5,772 bases of DNA, taken from positions 1-5,772 of the forward strand of contig JBCCFC010000918.1 of assembly GCA_039029935.1 (NCBI GenBank), in the 5' to 3' direction. This DNA is from G039029935 sp039029935. Lineage in GTDB: Bacteria; Chloroflexota; Anaerolineae; Caldilineales; Caldilineaceae. Both the position numbers and the translations under genes were made by a program. Shown piece by piece: positions 1 to 4,772 of this stretch (positions are counted from its first letter, which is position 1; each line of letters begins with the position of its first letter). The notes below the pieces were generated by a model. The model ran no database searches, was not told where the DNA came from, and saw only the letters and a list, made by a program, of their open reading frames with translations.

Positions 1-78
1 CTGGCATCCCAAGGTATCTACATGCTAGATAACGTAGCATCCATCATGCTTAGTCTGAGCTTATATCTCTGCTAGGAG

Positions 79-120
79 AATATGAATAAATAAGCGTATT
101 CGTCATTATTTATTCATATT
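79..120 (-). other. AT-rich perfect inverted repeat just after atpF
   Basis: The arms at 79-93 and 106-120 are perfectly complementary over 15 bp and enclose a 12-nt loop. All but one pair is A-T. The repeat touches the atpF stop codon (120-122). On the minus-strand transcript no U-run follows the 3' arm, so it is not a classical intrinsic terminator. It may be an mRNA-stabilising or processing hairpin between atpF and the next gene, or a weak terminator. The repeat itself is seen directly; its role is a guess. Confidence 0.6.
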
Positions 121-620
121 TAGCCTAAGCCGCTCTTTTGAGCTTCCAAAAATTCTGTCACAAAACGTGCTTGTTCAGATTTGTCGGCTAATTCACGACC
201 AAGCAATTGCTCGGTTGCCAAAATGGCTAAGTCAGCGATCTGTTTGTTCGCATCCGCCAAAATGCCATCTGCCTGTGCCTGTGCATCGCTTTGCGCTTTC
301 ATGCGAATATCTGTTGCTTCCTGTTCTGCGCGAGAACGGACCTCTTGTCCAATCTTCTCTGCATCACGAGTCGCCTGTGCGCGAATTTCTTGTGCTTCGC
401 GACGGGCTTCTTCCAGAACAGCAGCTTTATCTTGCTCTGCTTCTTGAGCAGCCGCACTCACACGCTCTGACTCACGCAACCCCTGCGCAATTTTTTCTTT
501 GCGCTGTTCGAGCATATTCAAAATAGGCTCGTATAGGAACGTTCGCAGAATAATCACCAACAAAATAAAGTTGACGATTTGTGAAAGAAGCAGGCCGCCA
601 CTAATACCTAGTGCACTCAA
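120..620 (-). CDS. atpF: F-type ATP synthase subunit b
   Basis: This is the peripheral-stalk subunit b of the F0 sector (166 aa), which holds the F1 head static against the rotating c-ring. A single N-terminal membrane helix (about residues 8-29) is followed by the family-typical FLYEPIL segment (28-34). A long charged Ala/Glu/Arg/Gln-rich helix (about 36-145) then follows, as expected of the dimeric right-handed coiled coil. The length is normal for the family. The start is a TTG (618-620), chosen because a strong GGGGAGG ribosome-binding site lies 7 nt upstream and because the next in-frame ATG (residue 36) would remove the membrane anchor. It lies 92 nt downstream of atpE in the same operon. 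atpH, expected next, is not visible in the remaining 119 nt. Confidence 0.96.
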   Translation of the reverse strand: MSALGISGGLLLSQIVNFILLVIILRTFLYEPILNMLEQRKEKIAQGLRESERVSAAAQEAEQDKAAVLEEARREAQEIRAQATRDAEKIGQEVRSRAEQEATDIRMKAQSDAQAQADGILADANKQIADLAILATEQLLGRELADKSEQARFVTEFLEAQKSGLG

Positions 621-627
621 GAGTATG

Positions 628-634
628 CCTCCCC
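628..634 (-). promoter_or_regulatory. Shine-Dalgarno of atpF, decides the TTG start
   Basis: On the minus strand this reads GGGGAGG and sits 7 nt before the TTG at 620-618. It is the strongest Shine-Dalgarno match in the operon and justifies the non-ATG start. Four of its G residues are also part of TCGGGG (636-631), which is complementary to CCCCGA (672-667) upstream. Confidence 0.8.
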
Positions 635-689
635 GAATAATACAATGGAAGTTGTATGCGAAATCGTCGGGGCATGAATGCTCATGCCC
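631..689 (-). promoter_or_regulatory. Competing hairpins in the atpE-atpF gap
   Basis: Two helices are mutually exclusive on the minus-strand RNA. Helix 1 is a GC-rich 8-bp hairpin (682-689 with 670-677, 4-nt loop). Helix 2 pairs CCCCGA (667-672) with TCGGGG (631-636), which contains part of the atpF ribosome-binding site, and encloses a further 6-bp hairpin (640-645 with 652-657). Both use bases 670-672. Complementarity is seen directly; control of b-subunit translation is inferred. Confidence 0.45.
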
Positions 690-712
690 ACTTGATTCGC
701 ACTACAGTACAA

Positions 713-940
713 CTAGACAAATTTGACCAACAGTGCGATTACCAGACTGAAAATGGCAATCGACTCGGCAAAAGCAATACCGAGAATCATGTTTGTCTGA
801 ATTGTGTTTGTAACCTCTGGGTTACGACCCATTGCTTCCATGGCCTTTGAGCCGATCAGACCGATGCCTATGCCAGGGCCGATAGCACCCAAACCAATAG
901 CGAGAGCCGATCCAATTTCCTTTGCGGCATCTACATCCAT
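713..940 (-). CDS. atpE: F-type ATP synthase subunit c (proteolipid)
   Basis: This is the 75-aa c-ring subunit that carries protons through the membrane during rotation. Two membrane helices (about 9-34 and 47-72) flank the diagnostic cytoplasmic loop RNPE (39-42). The glycine-rich first helix has GPGIGIG (21-27). The ion-binding carboxylate is Glu59 in FAES. Where sodium-coupled c subunits have a Gln in helix 1 and a Thr after Glu-Ser, this protein has Ile26 and Ile61, so proton coupling is inferred. The ATG (938-940) is preceded by AAGGAG with 9-nt spacing. It lies between atpB (138 nt upstream) and atpF (92 nt downstream). The protein is very hydrophobic and of normal family length. Confidence 0.97.
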   Translation of the reverse strand: MDVDAAKEIGSALAIGLGAIGPGIGIGLIGSKAMEAMGRNPEVTNTIQTNMILGIAFAESIAIFSLVIALLVKFV

Positions 941-1078
941 TTTGCAGTTCTCCTTAAATAAAAATTCTTAATATTTTAATCTGTAAGAATTATGTTTAGC
1001 TAAAATAATGTAAGCGTAACTATTGGTGTTTGGTCATTAAGACCAAGAACCAGAATTAACATTTCCTAATATTCTATC
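941..1078 (-). other. AT-rich atpB-atpE spacer with two inverted repeats
   Basis: This 138-nt spacer has no coding potential. It contains a 6-bp hairpin (1030-1035 with 1041-1046) and an 8-bp A/T-rich one (963-970 with 984-991, 13-nt loop). On the minus RNA the second is followed by a T-rich tract leading into the atpE ribosome-binding site. E. coli atpE also has an A/U-rich translation enhancer just upstream of its start, needed for high c-subunit output. A similar role here is only an inference. Confidence 0.4.
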
Positions 1079-2251
1079 TTAGTGATGTTCTTCATCATGA
1101 TGGCTAACTGTTGCCATTGAGAAGAACGCCAATGCAAGCATCATGAAGACTAATGCCTGAACCGCACCAACCAGAATTTCCAGCAAATAGAATGGCAGTG
1201 GAATCAAGAACGCCACCAAGAATGCCATTGTCGCCAGGACGATTTCGCCAGCGAAGATATTGCCGAATAAACGGAAGGCAAACGTTAGAATACGAGAAAT
1301 TTCACTAATCAGCTCCAGAATACCAACAAATGCGTTGATATACTTCATGAAGCCTTCACCACTAAATGTGAAGAATTTCTTGAAGTACGAGCCACCCAAT
1401 GCTTGAACACCGTAGTATTGGACAAGGAACATGATGACCAATGCAAAAGCAAATGTCATGTTCAAGTCAGCACTTGGCGCACGCCACAATGGAACCAGCA
1501 CTTTGCCACCTTCGCCGGCTGCTGCAGGTGCTTCAACTGCACTGGCAAGAATCAGATTACCGTCAGCCATCGCGAGCTTCTCGAACTCGACAACGCCATG
1601 ACTATCATCTCCTTCGCCTTCCTCGTGTGGTGCAGCATCATCGTCACCTTCACCATGACCATCACCAGCATCTTCATCAGTGCCATGATCATCTTCACCG
1701 TGTTCATCGGTTGCCGCATCATGCGACTCTTCACTATGTGTATCTGCGCCATGTCCGCCTTCGTGGTAGACACCGATACTACCAACACCGGGAACCAGAC
1801 CAGACCAGTTACTGATTAGAATGAACAGGAAGACTGTAGCAACCCATGGAAAGTATGTCTTGGCAGCTTTGCCTGTAACACTTTCAGCTAGGTTGTACAG
1901 ATACTCAATGAGTGCCTCCATCACATTCTGCAAGCCACTAGGTACAAGTGTCATATTGCGCGTGGTCATTAAAGCCAACACGATCAAGATGATATCAATG
2001 ATAATTGTAGCGAGTACAGAGTTGGTGAACCATTGTGCGCCCTCTTGGAAGAGCGGTTCACCAGATAAGGCAACGTGTGGTGGATCAACCGGAATTAAAA
2101 ATCCGATAATGATCAATAGAAAGCTACCAGCGAGAATCACTGATTGGCGAGGATTGGCTTTTATATAAGCATCAATACGTTCGACAATGCCATTAATAAA
2201 GGCCAAAATACTTGCCCAAATGTTTTTCCAAAAATCTTGGTTCACATCCAT
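1079..2251 (-). CDS. atpB: F-type ATP synthase subunit a, with a large acidic/His-rich insertion
   Basis: This is the stator subunit a that forms the two proton half-channels next to the c-ring. Diagnostic residues are present: Arg327 in FRLFGN (counterpart of E. coli Arg210), Glu336 in AGE (Glu219) and Gln365 in the last helix (Gln252). Membrane helices lie at about 36-56, 75-96, 135-155 and 262-285, plus the long C-terminal helices 303-348 and 350-382. At 390 aa it is much longer than the usual 240-300. The excess is an additional N-terminal helix (residues 1-56) and a loop of about 105 residues between the third and fourth helices. The core of that loop (163-219) has 9 His and over 20 Asp/Glu. 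The C-terminus SHHDEEHH is also His/acid-rich. The ATG has AGAGG 8 nt upstream. Confidence 0.96.
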   Translation of the reverse strand: MDVNQDFWKNIWASILAFINGIVERIDAYIKANPRQSVILAGSFLLIIIGFLIPVDPPHVALSGEPLFQEGAQWFTNSVLATIIIDIILIVLALMTTRNMTLVPSGLQNVMEALIEYLYNLAESVTGKAAKTYFPWVATVFLFILISNWSGLVPGVGSIGVYHEGGHGADTHSEESHDAATDEHGEDDHGTDEDAGDGHGEGDDDAAPHEEGEGDDSHGVVEFEKLAMADGNLILASAVEAPAAAGEGGKVLVPLWRAPSADLNMTFAFALVIMFLVQYYGVQALGGSYFKKFFTFSGEGFMKYINAFVGILELISEISRILTFAFRLFGNIFAGEIVLATMAFLVAFLIPLPFYLLEILVGAVQALVFMMLALAFFSMATVSHHDEEHH

Positions 2252-2388
2252 GTCTTAAACCTCTTATTATAGGTAGACTTATGGTTTTGTAGTTTTAGCG
2301 GGTATAACTTGTAACACATTTTTCCAAACCAACACCTCTAAGGCGTTTGCTACAGAGCTATTCCTGCCAAAATAAACAATACGTATAA

Positions 2389-2408
2389 AAACCGTTTACA
2401 TACGGTTT
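2389..2408 (-). terminator. Weak terminator-like hairpin between the AtpZ/AtpI-like gene and atpB
   Basis: A perfect 7-bp stem (2389-2395 with 2402-2408) with a 6-nt loop is followed on the minus strand by a short T-rich stretch (TTATACG after three T's in the arm). It is the main structure in the 201-nt gap. It could act as an attenuator that lowers or separates expression of the downstream atp genes. The stem is short, so activity is uncertain. Confidence 0.35.
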
Positions 2409-2452
2409 ATAACACTAATAAATATAGAACACAGCCTATTAATAGACTATTT

Positions 2453-2749
2453 TTAATTTGAGTTTGGTGTATTTTCTGAACCAGTGTCAATTTGCGTTTC
2501 TACTTCCTCAATTGGTGCAACAGCGTCAATCACCCGATTTAATTCCATTAGGCTTTTGCGAATGACAACCACTGTTGATAATGGGATAAAGATAATAATC
2601 GCCCCAATTGTGAAAAATGGCATAAAACCAAAAACCAAATCAATGGTAATGGCAACTGCAAAGGGAAGCACTAATGTTAGCAATACATATTGTATTAATA
2701 ACTTGACATCTATCTGGTTCGATACTTGATCCATCATGATTTCAGACAT
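2453..2749 (-). CDS. Small two-helix AtpZ/AtpI-like membrane protein
   Basis: A short protein (98 aa from the ATG at 2749) at the head of the atp operon. Two hydrophobic helices (about 18-42 and 45-65 of this form) are joined by a tight turn containing DLVFGFMP. This resembles the D-x-x-(F/L)-G-x-x-P turn of the AtpZ/AtpI group, small proteins encoded before atpB and linked to F0 assembly or Mg2+/Ca2+ handling. A charged segment and a Glu/Thr/Asn-rich soluble tail follow. Having two rather than four helices favours AtpZ over classical AtpI. The start is uncertain: GTG at 2755, ATG at 2749 and ATG at 2737 are all in frame and none has a clear Shine-Dalgarno. Family assignment rests on position, size and the turn motif, not on strong conservation. 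Confidence 0.75.
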   Translation of the reverse strand: MSEIMMDQVSNQIDVKLLIQYVLLTLVLPFAVAITIDLVFGFMPFFTIGAIIIFIPLSTVVVIRKSLMELNRVIDAVAPIEEVETQIDTGSENTPNSN

Positions 2750-2760
2750 AACCACAGGCG

Positions 2761-2790
2761 ATTATATCAGTTCCATTTCCATTTGCGCAA
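2761..2790 (-). promoter_or_regulatory. Possible second promoter abutting the first atp gene
   Basis: A perfect TATAAT (2761-2766, minus) has a poor -35 (TTGCGC, 2785-2790) at 18-bp spacing. Transcription from it would start at about the GTG/ATG start codons, giving a leaderless or near-leaderless message. That would fit the missing Shine-Dalgarno. The A/T-rich surroundings make a chance match possible. Confidence 0.25.
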
Positions 2791-2883
2791 ATTTTCACAT
2801 AAGCAGTTGTTAAAAATATTGGCAATATATTTATACCGCATCACGATGAAAAGTGATTGTGCAAAATTTCACGATGTGCGATT

Positions 2884-2912
2884 ACTATAAATCGGGATGG
2901 GGCGAATGTCAA
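2884..2912 (-). promoter_or_regulatory. Near-consensus sigma70-type promoter for the atp operon
   Basis: On the minus strand TTGACA (2912-2907) and TATAGT (2889-2884) are separated by exactly 17 bp, matching 11 of 12 consensus bases. The predicted start near 2877 gives a leader of roughly 125 nt before the first atp gene. This is the best promoter match in the region and points straight at the operon. The direct repeat TCACGATG (2841-2848 and 2869-2876) lies just downstream. Confidence 0.75.
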
Positions 2913-2946
2913 GTTACGTTTCATCCATTTGGTTTAAAAATTTTGC

Positions 2947-2986
2947 TTGACATGATTCTGACATCTGCATGACGTGAACCTGACAA
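2947..2986 (-). promoter_or_regulatory. Four 11-bp-spaced TGAC/GTCA repeats, PhoB/OmpR-type operator array
   Basis: TGAC occurs at 2948, 2959, 2970 and 2981, each exactly 11 bp apart. The 7-mers are TTGACAT, CTGACAT, ATGACGT and CTGACAA. On the minus strand, in the direction of the atp operon, they read as ATGTCA-like units. Direct repeats of a TGTCA core every 11 bp are the layout of the Pho box bound by PhoB-type response regulators. The array ends 34 bp upstream of the -35 box of the atp promoter. The periodicity is seen directly; the regulator's identity is inferred. Confidence 0.5.
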
Positions 2987-3011
2987 ATTGTGAAGATGAG
3001 GTTCACAATTT
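2974..3011. repeat. Two interlocked inverted repeats
   Basis: GTGAACCT (2974-2981) is complementary to AGGTTCAC (2999-3006), and AAATTGTGAA (2985-2994) is complementary to TTCACAATTT (3002-3011). The 3' arms overlap at 3002-3006, so only one hairpin can form at a time. The first arm also overlaps the fourth unit of the 11-bp array. The element could be overlapping operator half-sites or an RNA switch; nothing in the sequence decides between these. Confidence 0.45.
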
Positions 3012-3021
3012 CTTTCAAAAA

Positions 3022-3079
3022 ATAAAAAGGGGTACAGATGGACAATGCTTCAACATTGTCCATCTGTACCCCTTTTTAT
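3022..3079 (-). terminator. Strong intrinsic terminator with a 26-bp perfect stem
   Basis: The arms 3022-3047 and 3054-3079 pair without mismatch around a 6-nt loop (CTTCAA). On the minus strand the 3' arm ends in CCCC followed by TTTTT, A and six T's. It begins 12 nt after the stop codon of the methyltransferase gene and so terminates that transcript ahead of the atp promoter. The T's on the other strand (3073-3077) mean it could work bidirectionally. The stem is much longer than termination requires. Confidence 0.88.
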
Positions 3080-3091
3080 ACTCAGTATGAA

Positions 3092-4066
3092 TTATTCAAC
3101 CTGTCTTTTTCCGCGAGCAGCGCGCCGAGCAGCCCTAGCAGCCCCCCTGTCTGCACCATCATCAGGAACCGCACTTGTATCAGCACCCGCTTTGGCCGCT
3201 TTTTCCTGTGCTTCCAATTCACGCATCGCTGTCAGATAGCGCATAGATGACTCATCGTGTCCCATCAGCACATCGGCGGCATAGATAGAATTGCGTACTT
3301 CTTTGTGGACAGGATTGGTGATGGCACAGGTCATGCCTGCTGTCATTGCCATTGGCAAAAAGGTCGCATCCAGCAAACGGCGATTGGGCATCCCAAAGCT
3401 GATGTTGCTGGCTCCACAGACAGTGTTGCAACCTAACTCTTCACGGATCATGCGCACAATCATAAAGAGGTCCACACCCGCTGTGTTGACGGCACCGACG
3501 GGCATTGCCAACGGGTCCAACACGACATCTTCACGCTTGATGCCATAGCTTTCGGCGCGCTCTACAATCTTTTTGGCAACAGCCAAACGCACTTTGGGGT
3601 CATAGCTGATGCCCGATTCGTCGTTGCAGATACCGATGACAGGCACATTGTATTCGGCAACAACGGGCAGGATGACTTCTAAGCGTTCTTCTTCCCCTGT
3701 GACGCTATTAACCAATGGTCGCCCCTTGGCTGCTTCGAGTCCAGCCATCAATGCGGGGACAACGCTGCTGTCAATGGAGAGTGGTACATCTGTTACTGAC
3801 TGAACAACCTCGACCGCCTTGACCATCAACTCAGGCTCAATTTTTTCTGGCTCGGCGCTGGGAACGCCAGCATTGATATCCAAGATGTGTGCGCCCGCAG
3901 CGACCTGTGCCAGTGCATCCTTCTCGACACGGATAAAGTTTCCGGCTTGCATCTCCGCAGCCAGTCGTTTGCGGCCTGTTGGATTGATGCGTTCACCGAT
4001 GATGACAAATGGCTCATCCGGTCCAATTGCTACTGTTTTGGTTGGCGACTTTACAATTGTTTGCAT
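3092..4066 (-). CDS. Methyltetrahydrofolate:corrinoid methyltransferase (pterin-binding TIM barrel)
   Basis: A 324-aa cytoplasmic enzyme of the AcsE/MetH pterin-binding family, which moves methyl groups between tetrahydrofolate and the cobalt of a corrinoid protein. Family motifs in order are GERIN (24-28), LDINAG (62-67), SIDSS (97-101), VNSVTGEEER (119-128), LDPL (183-186) and ASNISFGMPNRR (219-230). Asp99, Asp184 and Asn221 match the pterin-binding Asp/Asp/Asn of the acetogen MeTr. The barrel ends near 280. An unusual Ala/Arg/Gly-rich basic tail (about 285-324, with RAARRAARGKR) follows. The ATG at 4066 is preferred over an in-frame start at 4138, because the extra 24 codons are translation of a palindrome and overlap the upstream gene. 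It lies 58 nt after the lipoprotein gene. No corrinoid protein or partner methyltransferase is encoded nearby, so the substrate is unknown. Confidence 0.9.
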   Translation of the reverse strand: MQTIVKSPTKTVAIGPDEPFVIIGERINPTGRKRLAAEMQAGNFIRVEKDALAQVAAGAHILDINAGVPSAEPEKIEPELMVKAVEVVQSVTDVPLSIDSSVVPALMAGLEAAKGRPLVNSVTGEEERLEVILPVVAEYNVPVIGICNDESGISYDPKVRLAVAKKIVERAESYGIKREDVVLDPLAMPVGAVNTAGVDLFMIVRMIREELGCNTVCGASNISFGMPNRRLLDATFLPMAMTAGMTCAITNPVHKEVRNSIYAADVLMGHDESSMRYLTAMRELEAQEKAAKAGADTSAVPDDGADRGAARAARRAARGKRQVE

Positions 4067-4071
4067 AATTT

Positions 4072-4126
4072 CTTCTCTGTTTCTAATATCCAGAGAAGTC
4101 CGACTTTTGCTAAAAGTCGGACTTCT
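4072..4126 (-). promoter_or_regulatory. Mutually exclusive hairpins over the methyltransferase ribosome-binding site
   Basis: Hairpin 1 is a perfect 15-bp palindrome (4094-4108 with 4112-4126, 3-nt spacer) that overlaps the stop codon of the lipoprotein gene by two bases. Hairpin 2 pairs CTTCTCTG (4091-4098) with CAGAGAAG (4072-4079) across an 11-nt loop, and its second arm contains the only Shine-Dalgarno-like stretch of the methyltransferase. Both need bases 4094-4098, so forming one breaks the other. Hairpin 1 lacks a T-run on the minus strand and is a poor terminator in that direction. A switch function is inferred. Confidence 0.5.
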
Positions 4127-4619
4127 ATTCTTTTTCAAAAACTAAAACAACATCGCCATCCCCGTTGAGTAGTGACAGTTGATCGTTCGCAAATTCAAAT
4201 GACTGCACAGACGCAATGGCTTCTAAAAAGGCTGGTTCTTGGGGCGAGCGGCACGCACGGCGTGTTGTCCCCAATGGGCCAATGGTAATCTGTGAGTCGT
4301 CAACAACGTATGGTCCAAAAAAACGATTACAGGTGGCATTGCCAGACACTTGATCAGCCTCAAACTGGAGGGTAATCGGTTGTGCATCGTCCGTTGGCTC
4401 ACCGTTCAATGTTACAGCAATCCAAGCTGTTCCCGCTAAGGCAATTGTCTCTGTAGGCATCTCGTCTCTCACACCACCTTTCCCTTGCACATCTTGGCTT
4501 GGTACAGGATTTGCAAATTGGCTGTTTGCGGCCTTTTCTGGGTCAATTGTCAATGAACAGCCTACGGTCAGAACCAGCAAGCAGCTCACACAAGTTAACA
4601 TCAATAGTTGTCGTCTCAT
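4125..4619 (-). CDS. META-domain lipoprotein (HslJ-like)
   Basis: A 164-aa exported protein. Basic MRR and a hydrophobic stretch (5-19) end in LTVGC with Cys21, a lipobox with Thr at -3, which is allowed but not ideal. Lipid anchoring outside the cytoplasmic membrane is therefore likely. A Ser/Pro/Gly-rich linker (22-57) leads to a single META domain (about 60-164). Recognisable elements are LAGTAW (61-66), the core ATCNRFFGPY (95-104), ITIGPLGTTRRAC (111-123), PAFLEAI (129-135) and a final LVF strand. Cys97 and Cys123 are the usual conserved cysteines of such domains. META proteins include HslJ, linked to envelope stress and novobiocin resistance in E. coli, but have no known enzymatic activity. 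An AAAGGA lies 11 nt before the ATG. It is upstream of, and perhaps cotranscribed with, the methyltransferase. Confidence 0.88.
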   Translation of the reverse strand: MRRQLLMLTCVSCLLVLTVGCSLTIDPEKAANSQFANPVPSQDVQGKGGVRDEMPTETIALAGTAWIAVTLNGEPTDDAQPITLQFEADQVSGNATCNRFFGPYVVDDSQITIGPLGTTRRACRSPQEPAFLEAIASVQSFEFANDQLSLLNGDGDVVLVFEKE

Positions 4620-4682
4620 CTTTTTTCATATCCTTTCTTGTTTCAATTGAGTAAACAGGCAACCCCAATGGATTAACCTTGG

Positions 4683-4712
4683 TTTATAAGGAGGGTTGAG
4701 GCTGTTTGATAA
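4683..4712 (-). promoter_or_regulatory. Weak candidate promoter for the META lipoprotein
   Basis: On the minus strand TTATCA (4712-4707) and TATAAA (4688-4683) are 18 bp apart and would give a leader of about 57 nt. Only 9 of 12 bases match consensus in an A/T-rich gap, so this is the best available candidate and not a firm call. Confidence 0.25.
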
Positions 4713-4772
4713 ATACATGGTGTTGGACACGAAATTTATTGAACGCGGAATTTTACTCAGAGCGATTCTACC

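Noticed and set aside
713..940. Sodium-binding signature in subunit c
   Set aside because: Glu59-Ser60 is present, but the helix-1 Gln and the Thr after Ser are both Ile, so the sodium ligand set is incomplete.
1403..1819. Long open frames on both strands inside atpB
   Set aside because: They are shadows created by the repetitive His/Asp/Glu codons; subunit a motifs continue in one frame only.
2264..2271. TATAAT on the minus strand just before atpB
   Set aside because: No -35 at suitable spacing, and a start there would remove most of the leader containing the atpB ribosome-binding site.
2242..2319. 25-codon minus-strand open frame overlapping the atpB start
   Set aside because: It could be a coupling leader peptide, but it has only a weak ribosome-binding site and no recognisable composition; chance is likely.
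2947..2975. TTGACA at 2947-2952 as a plus-strand promoter
   Set aside because: No -10-like hexamer lies at 16-18 bp and no plus-strand gene follows for about 1.9 kb; the hexamer is better explained as the first unit of the 11-bp array.
4067..4138. 24-codon N-terminal extension of the methyltransferase
   Set aside because: It translates the palindrome and overlaps the end of the lipoprotein gene; the family motif GERIN already lies near residue 24 of the shorter form.
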